Of a stretch of DNA of 16,419 nt, positions 1 to 6,699 are shown one piece after another (position 1 is the stretch's first letter; each line of letters opens with the position of its first letter). The DNA comes from an uncultured Clostridium sp. GTDB taxonomy: Bacteria; Bacillota_A; Clostridia; TANB77; CAG-508. Where the stretch lies: contig CAJKKA010000025.1 of NCBI GenBank assembly GCA_905200315.1, positions 1 to 16,419 of the forward strand, in the 5' to 3' direction. Position numbers and translations under genes: made by a program. A model generated the notes under the pieces. It did not search any database. It worked only from the letters and a program-made list of their open reading frames with translations, and was not told the DNA's origin.

Positions 1-191
1 CTTGCATCAATAACACACTTATCATTAAAATAATATTTGTATTCATTCCAAAAATCATATTGTTCACATATTTCACTTATTTTTCTCTCAAGTTCTTGAC
101 ATAATTCACTTGAATTTTTTCCTCCATTTTTTAATTCTATATTTGAAGAAAAAATAAAATCAAAAATATCTATATTAAATTCATTTAACAT
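1..191 (-). CDS. Unknown protein, N-terminal part only (runs off the window)
   Basis: An open frame starts with ATG at 191-189 on the minus strand and stays open to the window edge, giving the first 63 residues (MLNEFNIDIFDFIF...). A GGAG ribosome binding site lies 8 bases upstream of the ATG. The fragment is rich in acidic and aromatic residues, with no signal peptide or membrane segment and no motif I recognise. It follows the MazG-like gene by 19 bases in the same direction, so it is probably the third gene of the operon starting with the restriction-modification gene. A defence or nucleic-acid role would be a guess from context only. Confidence 0.6.
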   Translation of the reverse strand, partial: MLNEFNIDIFDFIFSSNIELKNGGKNSSELCQELERKISEICEQYDFWNEYKYYFNDKCVIDA

Positions 192-210
192 ATTAATTTC
201 TCCATATACT

Positions 211-528
211 CTATAATTTATTATATTTTGTGCTTACTCCTTTTGCTTTTTCTACTGGATATTTTTTCTTTGTCTTATCTAGTTTCTTTAATATTATTTC
301 TTTTGGATCCACATCTAGTTTCATAGCCATTTGAATACAATATGTAAATACGTCTGCAAGTTCTTCATAAACTTCCTCTTTGTTATAATTCTCACTATCC
401 CATTGAAAACATTCTAAAAGTTCTCCTGCTTCAATTGAAATTGATTTTGCCAAATTTTCTGGAGAGTGAAATTTGTCCCAATCTCTTTCTTCATTAAATT
501 GTTCTATTTCTTTTATTAATTCTTGCAT
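211..528 (-). CDS. MazG-like nucleotide pyrophosphohydrolase
   Basis: This 105-residue protein is expected to hydrolyse (d)NTPs, or non-canonical dNTPs, to the monophosphate and pyrophosphate in the cytoplasm. It shows the all-alpha NTP-pyrophosphatase pattern: an N-terminal helix with FNEERDW, then SIEAGELLECFQW (the EExxE-like metal-binding helix, about residues 31-43), then the EELADVFTYC helix (about 56-65) carrying the E..D metal ligands. The length fits the compact single-domain MazG/dCTP pyrophosphatase 1-like group. An AAGGAG site precedes the ATG. The gene lies 26 bases after the methyltransferase-endonuclease gene, so it is probably cotranscribed. Such enzymes occur in mobile and defence regions, where they may alter nucleotide pools; the substrate here is unknown. 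Confidence 0.85.
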   Translation of the reverse strand: MQELIKEIEQFNEERDWDKFHSPENLAKSISIEAGELLECFQWDSENYNKEEVYEELADVFTYCIQMAMKLDVDPKEIILKKLDKTKKKYPVEKAKGVSTKYNKL

Positions 529-554
529 ATTTCAATTTCTCCTTAAACAATATT

Positions 555-2744
555 TTACTTTATTTTATATTTCTCGCTATCTTCTGCTACCATTAAAATA
601 TTATCATCTTCCAATTCTGTACTATATTTTGATTCAGTAATTATTCTATTCCATGCTATTTTATGCTCAAAATTAATTTCAGTATCTTGTGATAAATTTT
701 TTACATAATTGTTTATAAAATTATCTGTACTATTAATTAGTCTTAAATAGTATTTTAATGTATCAAATACTCCATTAACTATAATCTGACATCCATGTTC
801 CATTCTAATTTGTTCTATTATATTATCTATTTTTATTTTTTCTTCTTCATCACAGTGTACTGTACTTAATATATAATACCTCTGAATATTTGTATCTTTT
901 ATCTTTTTATATGCATCCATAACCATTATTACATCTGGCTTTATATCAAATTTAACTTCAACAATTTCATATAACTCTTTACTTTTTACATCTTTTACTA
1001 CTATATCTCCTGTCGCTCCACTACTTCTATCACAAGATGTATGTGAATTTAATGTTTCTAATTCTTTTCCATCAAATCTTTTTAATTCATCAACTATACA
1101 TTCATATATACTATATATCGCAATAACTGGCAATATCGAAGCTCCTCTAGATGAATATTTATAGTAAAAATGCTTTTTTAGATATTCCAGTATATCAACA
1201 ATATTAATCGTTCCTTCTCTTTTTATAGGATTTATAATTGTCACAGCTTTTTTTTGCTTATTTAATAAACTAAATTTTATTATAGCTTTAAGATATGTAT
1301 GTGGATCTTCATTATTTTCTTCAATATCATTTAGAATTTGCAAAAATGCATTTTTGGCTTGCTTATTATTTATTTTACCTGGAAAATCTAATGTAAATGG
1401 ATATGGTTGCTCTATACTTCTTGTTAGCCATCCTGACTCTTTCATTGCACCATAAAATTGTTTAGATTTCAAAAATGGAGTTACAAATCTTGTATCAAAG
1501 CTTCTGCCACTATATCCATTTTCTAAACTGATCTTATGATACCTTACATCTTGTTCTGGATGTAAGCATTTATATGTTATGCTAGAAAATAAAGCTGTGA
1601 AAACTCCTTTCGATGTTTCTTCTGCATCAGTAATATCTTTTACCCATTTAATTTGATTACTATTTAATTCTATCTCATTTATATTTCCTATACCTTCTGC
1701 TTCAGTATATATGTCTTCTAAAAACTGAATTGGATTATTCATTATAATTTCTCCTTCTTCAAATAATTGCTTTTTTACTTGTTTAGCTACTTCTTGTATC
1801 ATATTCACACAAACACTATTTCCTATTCGTTCATAAAGTTTAGCTTTAGATCCAATTTTTTTAAATTTTTCTGGGAATCCCATAAATCTATAACATTCAC
1901 TTAATGTTAGCTTTCTGACATTATTTCCATCATATATCCAATATCTTCCACATGTTTCTTGAGATGCTATAGTTGGATGAATTCCATCTATTGAATATAT
2001 TCTATTAGGTTGTTTATGTACTCTTGATAAATGTTCTGTACCCGGTCTAACTCCAACTGTTCTCATTTTTTTATTTCTATAACCAATAAAAATTAATCCT
2101 GACTTTTCTTGTTTTTTAGGTTGTTTTATTATAGTGTATTCTGTTGAATTAAGATATTCAAAATTTCCTGATTTATCTAAAAATCCCTTCATTGATTCTA
2201 TCGGTTTCTTATCAATTTTATTAAAATCAAAAAATTTTCCTATTCTATTACCGACAATTATAATTCTTTCTCTATTTTGTGGTACATTAAAATCTTTTGC
2301 ATTAAGCACTTTATATTGCACAGTATATCCTAAAGTTTGCAATGCTGATATCATTACTCTTAGAGTATTACCTTTATCATGTTTTTCCAAATTTTGAACG
2401 TTTTCTAACACAAAAACTTTTGGTTTCTTATTTTCTAGTATCCTACATATATCAAAAAATAATGTTCCTCTAGTATCATCATAAAATCCTTTTTGTTTTC
2501 CACTTATCGAGAATGCTTGGCATGGAAATCCCGCACATAAAACATCAAAGTCTGGTATAGTACTAACATCTAATTTTGTTATATCACAATATGGATCATC
2601 TCCAAAATTTTCCTTATACATATTACATGCATGTTCATCTATCTCTGAGCTAAACACACATTCATATCCTTCTCTTTCAAAAGCAATCCTGAAACCGCCT
2701 ATACCGGCAAATAAATCTATAAATCTAATTTTTCTATCTTCCAT
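555..2744 (-). CDS. DNA cytosine-5 methyltransferase fused to a restriction endonuclease-like domain
   Basis: A 729-residue protein. Residues 1 to about 330 form a complete C5-cytosine methyltransferase: motif I FIDLFAGIGGF (8-18), motif IV GFPCQ with catalytic Cys75, motif VI ENV (114-116), motif VIII QNRER (155-159), a short target-recognition region (about 180-280), motif IX near LTLSECYRFMGFP and motif X GNSV (308-311). That is the full size of a stand-alone enzyme such as M.HhaI. Residues 335-729 are a separate domain with a plausible PD-(D/E)xK site: GDI with Asp580, then EVK with Glu596 and Lys598. It resembles type II endonucleases, possibly the SacI family (recalled from memory, low confidence). 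The junction carries its own ribosome binding site and ATG, so the endonuclease may also be made separately. An AAAGGA site precedes the start codon. Expected role: self-contained restriction-modification. Confidence 0.85.
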   Translation of the reverse strand: MEDRKIRFIDLFAGIGGFRIAFEREGYECVFSSEIDEHACNMYKENFGDDPYCDITKLDVSTIPDFDVLCAGFPCQAFSISGKQKGFYDDTRGTLFFDICRILENKKPKVFVLENVQNLEKHDKGNTLRVMISALQTLGYTVQYKVLNAKDFNVPQNRERIIIVGNRIGKFFDFNKIDKKPIESMKGFLDKSGNFEYLNSTEYTIIKQPKKQEKSGLIFIGYRNKKMRTVGVRPGTEHLSRVHKQPNRIYSIDGIHPTIASQETCGRYWIYDGNNVRKLTLSECYRFMGFPEKFKKIGSKAKLYERIGNSVCVNMIQEVAKQVKKQLFEEGEIIMNNPIQFLEDIYTEAEGIGNINEIELNSNQIKWVKDITDAEETSKGVFTALFSSITYKCLHPEQDVRYHKISLENGYSGRSFDTRFVTPFLKSKQFYGAMKESGWLTRSIEQPYPFTLDFPGKINNKQAKNAFLQILNDIEENNEDPHTYLKAIIKFSLLNKQKKAVTIINPIKREGTINIVDILEYLKKHFYYKYSSRGASILPVIAIYSIYECIVDELKRFDGKELETLNSHTSCDRSSGATGDIVVKDVKSKELYEIVEVKFDIKPDVIMVMDAYKKIKDTNIQRYYILSTVHCDEEEKIKIDNIIEQIRMEHGCQIIVNGVFDTLKYYLRLINSTDNFINNYVKNLSQDTEINFEHKIAWNRIITESKYSTELEDDNILMVAEDSEKYKIK
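1740..1760 (-). promoter_or_regulatory. Internal ribosome binding site and start codon at the methyltransferase/endonuclease junction
   Basis: Reading the minus strand, GAAGAAGGAG (1760-1751) is followed by 8 bases and then ATG at 1742-1740. This ATG is codon 335 of the fusion, directly after the last methyltransferase helix. Starting here gives a 395-residue endonuclease (555-1742). The bases before the ATG contain TAATG, a typical stop/start overlap, but in another frame. This fits two formerly overlapping genes that became one reading frame. Confidence 0.65.
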
Positions 2745-2779
2745 ATCTTCATTTCCTTTAGTTTATATTTCTTTTATAT

Positions 2780-2808
2780 TTTATATCATAAAATGACATT
2801 TTTCTCAA
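2780..2808 (-). promoter_or_regulatory. Promoter of the restriction-modification operon
   Basis: On the minus strand TTGAGA (2808-2803) and TATAAA (2785-2780) are separated by exactly 17 bases, about 35 bases before the methyltransferase ATG. The spacer contains the inverted repeat AAAAT-GTC-ATTTT, which could bind a regulator. The 87-base gap after the upstream gene supports an independent promoter. Confidence 0.6.
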
Positions 2809-2831
2809 TATATACTTCTAAATATTTACAA

Positions 2832-3455
2832 TTAATTTCTTCCAAAGAAAATATCATAAGGATAACCAGCTTTAATATATTTTTCAGTTAATTCCATCTT
2901 ATACTTCTCTAATAATTCCAAATACTTTTGTTTAAAGACATTTTTGCAAATCCATTCAACACCTTTACTAGCAATAACAACTTTGCCATCAACTAAAAAT
3001 TTATATTGTTCAAATCCATTAGTACACATTTTTTTAATAGCTTTTCTAATAGTATTTTCTTTCCTATTGAAGTAATTGCATAACTGTTTTATATTCATGT
3101 CTTCATTCCACCAATTTTCATGATGTTCTACTTTTAACAATTCTTCATACTGTCCAATTCTATCTTCAAAAAAATCCACATCAGCATCTGTTAGTGATTT
3201 TTCATTTTGAAAATACACTTGATTTAACCATGCATATCCTTCTGCTAAAATAAAATATTTCCTACTTTTTACTTTCTCACTCCTCCATCTGCAAGTTGGA
3301 TGTTTTTTTAGCATAACTTCTATAGCTTTTCTTAAATCTTTATGTGTTATTTCTTTTCCATATTTAGTAGTAACACCTAGTAATTGAAATCTCTTTAAGA
3401 TTTTATTATATGATAAGAAAATACTATCTAAAACTTGCTCTGAATCCATTTTCAT
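2832..3455 (-). CDS. Unknown 207-residue protein with a possible helix-turn-helix
   Basis: I do not recognise the family. The protein is soluble, charged and mostly helical by composition, with no signal peptide or membrane segment. Residues of roughly 118-150 (EDMNIKQLCNYFNRKENTIR...) read like a helix-turn-helix: helix, turn at FNRKE, then a basic recognition-like helix. The N-terminal third is lysine-rich and contains the CRWRSEK stretch. An AGGAG site lies 9 bases before the chosen ATG; a second ATG two codons downstream is possible. The gene sits between the hairpin cluster and the restriction-modification operon, on the same strand. It could be a DNA-binding protein of the element, for example acting at the hairpin region, but that is inference from position. 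Confidence 0.7.
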   Translation of the reverse strand: MKMDSEQVLDSIFLSYNKILKRFQLLGVTTKYGKEITHKDLRKAIEVMLKKHPTCRWRSEKVKSRKYFILAEGYAWLNQVYFQNEKSLTDADVDFFEDRIGQYEELLKVEHHENWWNEDMNIKQLCNYFNRKENTIRKAIKKMCTNGFEQYKFLVDGKVVIASKGVEWICKNVFKQKYLELLEKYKMELTEKYIKAGYPYDIFFGRN

Positions 3456-3486
3456 TTTTCATCACTCCTACTTTTTTAATTTTATT

Positions 3487-3619
3487 AATGCTAGTCTACG
3501 TAGCATTGATAGTTAGCAAAATTTATTTTGCTCGAATATAGGTAGTATTTTTTAGTACCTAATATTCGCCAGCGTGGTGTCTTGACACCCTTTTGGCTGT
3601 TTAGGGAAAAATCCCTAAA
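3487..3619. repeat. Cluster of five consecutive inverted repeats (possible replication or transfer origin)
   Basis: Five hairpins follow each other with almost no spacing. (1) AATGCTA/TAGCATT, 7-base loop (3487-3507). (2) AGCAAAAT/ATTTTGCT, 2-base centre (3515-3532). (3) CGAATAT + AGGTA paired with TACCT + ATATTCG with one bulged A (3533-3568). (4) GGTGTC/GACACC inside an outer GCCA/TGGC pair (3568-3597). (5) TTTAGGGA/TCCCTAAA, 4-base loop (3600-3619). CCCTTTTGGCT and CCCTTTTTGGCT flank the last hairpin as near-direct repeats. No convincing gene covers this stretch. Together with the adjacent replication genes, this fits a structured origin: ori, single-strand origin or oriT. Which one cannot be decided here. 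Confidence 0.6.
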
Positions 3620-3682
3620 ACCCTTTTTGGCTCTCCGATGGAAATTTTTTATACATTTTTTTAGTAATTCTTGTTTGTATTT

Positions 3683-3719
3683 TAGAAAAAGTTTGAACAA
3701 AAAATTCAAACTTTTTCTA
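3683..3719 (-). terminator. Long hairpin downstream of the replication operon
   Basis: TAGAAAAAGTTTGAA (3683-3697) and its exact complement (3705-3719) form a perfect 15-bp stem with a 7-base loop, 52 bases beyond the stop of the helicase loader gene. The A/T-rich arms could end transcription from the minus-strand replication operon, although no clean run of T follows the stem. It could instead be the outermost hairpin of the adjacent origin-like cluster. Confidence 0.5.
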
Positions 3720-3770
3720 TTTACAATTAATATAATTTATATTATAATTTTATTAGATTTTTAGATTGAG

Positions 3771-4625
3771 TTAGCAAATAGTTTGGTCGCTTATGCTAAC
3801 TTTTTCTTTTGTTTTTCTTTCTTCTGTAATTTCAATTCCATAACACATTTCATTCAGAACTTTAACAATTTCTTCTGCAATTTCGGTATCATTTTCAGTA
3901 GATAATTGTTCAATTAATTGCTCTTTATTATATCTAGTTGTAATAACAATTGGTAGTTCATTATCATATCTATTACTAATGATTTTATATAACTTTTCCA
4001 AAGCCCATTTGCTTAAATTTTCATTACCAAAATCATCAATAATTAACATATCTACATTAGAATATAGTTCAATAATTTCTATTTCTGATAGTCCTTCTTT
4101 GTTAAATGATGCTTTAATTCTATCAATTATAGAACTACTTTTTTCCATTAATACAATTTTATTTTGTTCAATTATTTTATTCGCAATGCAAGCTCCAAAA
4201 TATGTTTTTTCATAACCTATATTTCCATAAATAATTAATCCATTCTTCATCTCAGATTTAATGCATAAATCTGTAAATTTTATTAATTGATTTATAACAT
4301 TTTTCTTTTTGTATGTATCACTAAAATTTTCAAAATTATATTTTTGTAATCTCTTTTTCATATAGTTATCTTTATAAATATTATTTATAATTTTTCTATA
4401 TTTTTCTTGTCTTTGTTTTTCTTCTTGCTCTTTATCAAATTCTTTCCAAAATTGAATTGCTTTTTCACAATTACATCTTTCATATTCGATCATATTTTTA
4501 TCATAATTTACATACAAATAATCCAATCCAATTGGCTTTAAATTTTTATTACAAAATCCACATTTTGCACCTTCATTGGTGATAACTTTATAATTTGAAT
4601 TCTTTAAATCCACTTCTATTCTCAT
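3771..4625 (-). CDS. DnaC/IstB-type helicase loader ATPase with an altered Walker A motif
   Basis: This 284-residue AAA+ protein is expected to load the replicative helicase at the element's origin. The N-terminus has four cysteines (22, 25, 51, 53; CxxC and CxC) like the zinc-binding start of phage DnaC-like loaders. A charged linker follows, then the ATPase core: Walker A at 134-141 reads GNIGYEKT, Walker B is MLIIDDFG with Asp197-Asp198, and the ITTR stretch is sensor I-like. Glu139 replaces the invariant glycine of GxxxxGK[ST] (codon GAA at 4211-4209, one base from GGA), which may impair nucleotide binding. The gene overlaps the replisome organizer by 38 bases, suggesting translational coupling. 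The AAGGAG site touches the ATG, so the true start could be the GTG at codon 5. Confidence 0.85.
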   Translation of the reverse strand: MRIEVDLKNSNYKVITNEGAKCGFCNKNLKPIGLDYLYVNYDKNMIEYERCNCEKAIQFWKEFDKEQEEKQRQEKYRKIINNIYKDNYMKKRLQKYNFENFSDTYKKKNVINQLIKFTDLCIKSEMKNGLIIYGNIGYEKTYFGACIANKIIEQNKIVLMEKSSSIIDRIKASFNKEGLSEIEIIELYSNVDMLIIDDFGNENLSKWALEKLYKIISNRYDNELPIVITTRYNKEQLIEQLSTENDTEIAEEIVKVLNEMCYGIEITEERKTKEKVSISDQTIC

Positions 4626-5097
4626 CTCCTTCTTTTTCTATTTTATTTCTAATCTTTTTCTCTTCTTTAGTGTTATGTTGCGTTATTGTAACGTTACTTT
4701 TTTCTATTTCACTTTTCTTTTTTTCACGATATTTTTGTTGTCTTAAACAATTTTGTAGTCTAATTTCTTCAAGTTTATCAGCACTTTGGTACTTAGACCA
4801 GTTTTTGATTTTATAAAAATCATCTTCTATAATAATCATTTTTAATTCTTCAAACTTTTCCAAACATTTTGTAATTTTTTTCCTAGACTTTCCCATAATC
4901 TTTGAAAATTCATCAACTGTCATTGGTTTATCTTCTGTTATTGATAATCTACCTTGATAATTACATTTCATTGCTATTGTTAAAAGTTGTATCCATACTC
5001 TAATTAGTGTATCTCCATCCTTTTCGCTTTCTATCAATTTTATTTTGTTATTATCAAAAAAATTTGTAGATAATTTTAGCCATTGTAAATTTGCCAT
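4588..5097 (-). CDS. Phage replisome organizer, N-terminal-domain protein
   Basis: A 169-residue protein resembling the phage replisome organizer N-terminal family, which binds the origin and recruits the helicase loader. The family pattern is clear: a start with WLKLSTNFFDNNKIKLIES, the phrase DGDTLIRVWIQLLTIAMK, a winged-helix segment (about 60-110) with VDEFSKIMGKSRKKITKCLEKFEELKM, and the IKNWSKYQ segment before a basic tail rich in lysine and arginine (QQKYREKKK). It lacks a large C-terminal domain, so it is a minimal version. It lies 28 bases after the excisionase-like gene and overlaps the helicase loader gene, a typical phage or element replication operon. AGGAGG lies only two bases from the ATG, a tight spacing. 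Confidence 0.85.
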   Translation of the reverse strand: MANLQWLKLSTNFFDNNKIKLIESEKDGDTLIRVWIQLLTIAMKCNYQGRLSITEDKPMTVDEFSKIMGKSRKKITKCLEKFEELKMIIIEDDFYKIKNWSKYQSADKLEEIRLQNCLRQQKYREKKKSEIEKSNVTITQHNTKEEKKIRNKIEKEGDENRSGFKEFKL

Positions 5098-5125
5098 ATC
5101 CTCCTTTCCTCACTTCCTTTAGAAT

Positions 5126-5323
5126 CTAATCTATTGATTCTTGTTCCATTTTTGTTAAATATTCATCTAAAGCTTGTACTCTAAATAAATATTTTCCACC
5201 AACTTTTGAACATGGTATTTGTTTTCTTCTTACTAATTGATTTATCAACCAGTAGGATATTCCTAAATACTCAGATGCTTCTTTCATTGTTAGTGTTGTC
5301 CTTTGTACCTTTTGTAATTCCAT
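5126..5323 (-). CDS. Excisionase-like MerR-type helix-turn-helix protein
   Basis: A 65-residue DNA-binding protein of the excisionase/HTH_17 type: TMKEASEYLGISYWLINQLVRRKQIPCSKVGGKYLFRVQALDEYL. The first helix-turn-helix is EASEYLGIS...NQLVR (about 15-32), followed by the usual wing with IPCSKVGGKYLF and a closing helix. Size and fold fit a recombination directionality factor that biases the integrase toward excision. Proteins of this fold can also be repressors. AGGAGG lies about 7 bases before the ATG. It is the first gene of the replication operon and is read from a strong promoter overlapped by GTTAAC sites also found at the integrase promoter. It is a candidate for the protein that binds those sites. 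Confidence 0.75.
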   Translation of the reverse strand: MELQKVQRTTLTMKEASEYLGISYWLINQLVRRKQIPCSKVGGKYLFRVQALDEYLTKMEQESID

Positions 5324-5364
5324 AATATCACCTCCTGTTTTTTTGTAATTTAATATTGACTTTC

Positions 5365-5463
5365 GTTAACAAATGTATTATATTGTTTGTAGTTAACTTT
5401 GTAAATACTTTTTAGTGTATTTTGATAGCAGGTTAACTTTAATGTTTTTAAATAACTGTTAAC
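5365..5463. promoter_or_regulatory. Four GTTAAC operator-like palindromes between the divergent genes
   Basis: GTTAAC occurs at 5365-5370, 5392-5397, 5432-5437 and 5458-5463, as two pairs spaced 27 and 26 bases centre to centre. The first pair brackets the -10 of the xis promoter. The second pair sits immediately before the ribosome binding site of the plus-strand gene at 5473. The only other copies I saw in the window are a pair 26 bases apart at the integrase promoter. This suggests binding sites for one regulator. Confidence 0.6.
5377..5405 (-). promoter_or_regulatory. Promoter of the xis-replication operon
   Basis: On the minus strand TTTACA (5405-5400) and a consensus TATAAT (5382-5377) are separated by exactly 17 bases. 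One GTTAAC lies inside the spacer (5392-5397) and another at the expected transcription start (5365-5370), so a bound protein should block RNA polymerase. The predicted leader before the xis ATG is about 45 bases. Confidence 0.75.
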
Positions 5464-5472
5464 GGAGGAGTT

Positions 5473-6675
5473 ATGAAAGAAGATAAAATAAATAGTAATA
5501 TACATCTCACTATTACTAGTGAAGAAGAAATCCAACATATCACACTATTGTATGGTGATCCAGATCGTAAATTACCTAAAGGTGTTTCGGTTTTAGATAT
5601 TATCAAGGATTGTTTAACTGAAGATGAATATAAAGAGTATGAAGCATTATTTACTCAACGTGTAAAAACTAAACCTTTTACAAATGAACTAAAAAGAAAG
5701 ATAGATTATTTAGAGATTCCTAAAAAGCTACATTACTATGAACTAGGTGAACTCTCAAATTGTCATTTCTTTATAAAAAATCATTTTTCAATTGTTCACG
5801 GAGGAACAAATTTAATTGATTTTTTAAATACAAATTTCTCTAACTTTGATGAATATTTTGTTTGGTTTACTAAATTTTTTACTTCTTATATAAAATATTT
5901 TGAAAAAAGTGATATAGAAAATTTAAAGATTGATAAAGTTTATAGTTATAGTGAAATTGAAAATTTAGGAAAAAAATATTTCAAATTAATAAAAAAAGAT
6001 GCCATAAAAGTTCAAAAGATTTACTCTGAATTTGTTAATTACATTTTCAACAAACATCCTCTTGAAAATTCAAGAGCAATGACTAATAAGATACGTTTTT
6101 ATATTTATTACACTTCACATTTTAAAACATTAAAACAATATGTTACAGATTTTCAAATAGATAATGCATTTAATTATAAAATCTTTCCTGAATATCTTGA
6201 AAATAGCGAAGAAAAATTGTTAGAGTTTTTCACAACTGGGCAACATTTTGCTGATGTATATGCTGAAACTAATGCAACAAGTTCTAGTGTTTATTCCATT
6301 CTTTATATTACATTATTTAAATTTGTAGAAGAAGATAAATATATAATAAAAAAATGTAAGAACTGTGGTAAATACTTTATAACAGATAATCCTCGCATTA
6401 ATTATTGTAATAATTTGTTCAAAGGCAACCAAACTTGCAGGGATATTGGAAATCAAATTGCTCAGAGAATTAAACAGGAAAACGAAATTATTTATGGCAA
6501 ATATCGTAAGATATATGCAAAAAAATCAATGCTAGTAAAACGTAATCCTGATATAGAAGTTTATAAAAAAGATTATGAGAAATGGAAAAAGGAAGCTAAA
6601 GAATTTATGGACGCCATTAGAAGTGAAAAGAAAACTTATGAAGAATTTGATAAATGGCTAGAAGAAAACAAATAA
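5473..6675 (+). CDS. Unknown protein with a C-terminal four-cysteine zinc motif (DUF6076-like)
   Basis: A 400-residue soluble protein. The N-terminal 280 residues are helical and charged, without motifs I recognise. Near the C-terminus there is a likely zinc site, CKNCGKYF...YC...TCRDIG, with Cys295, Cys298, Cys312 and Cys322, followed by a long basic-acidic helix to the end. The pattern matches my memory of the DUF6076 family of Clostridia, whose function I do not know; it also resembles CGNR-type zinc fingers, which bind nucleic acid. GGAGGAG precedes the ATG closely. The gene diverges from the xis-replication operon and starts right after two GTTAAC sites. It could be the element's regulator, possibly binding GTTAAC and controlling itself; this is inference from position. 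Confidence 0.75.
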   Translation: MKEDKINSNIHLTITSEEEIQHITLLYGDPDRKLPKGVSVLDIIKDCLTEDEYKEYEALFTQRVKTKPFTNELKRKIDYLEIPKKLHYYELGELSNCHFFIKNHFSIVHGGTNLIDFLNTNFSNFDEYFVWFTKFFTSYIKYFEKSDIENLKIDKVYSYSEIENLGKKYFKLIKKDAIKVQKIYSEFVNYIFNKHPLENSRAMTNKIRFYIYYTSHFKTLKQYVTDFQIDNAFNYKIFPEYLENSEEKLLEFFTTGQHFADVYAETNATSSSVYSILYITLFKFVEEDKYIIKKCKNCGKYFITDNPRINYCNNLFKGNQTCRDIGNQIAQRIKQENEIIYGKYRKIYAKKSMLVKRNPDIEVYKKDYEKWKKEAKEFMDAIRSEKKTYEEFDKWLEENK

Positions 6676-6699
6676 AGGAAAAGTTTTTGCTTTTCCTTT
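6674..6699. terminator. Bidirectional terminator between convergent genes
   Basis: AAAGGAAAAG (6674-6683) and CTTTTCCTTT (6690-6699) form a perfect 10-bp stem with a 6-base loop. It fills the 22-base gap between the two stop codons and overlaps both. The ends read as T-rich on either strand, so it can serve both the 5473 gene and the large ATPase gene. Confidence 0.75.

Noticed and set aside
3491..3764. Two opposite open frames of 72 and 60 residues in the hairpin region
   Set aside because: They overlap each other and the inverted repeats, lack good ribosome binding sites, and their residues follow the palindromes rather than a protein pattern.
5350..5538. Minus-strand open frame of 62 residues across the divergent promoter region
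   Set aside because: It overlaps the xis promoter, the operators and the start of the 5473 gene, and has no ribosome binding site.
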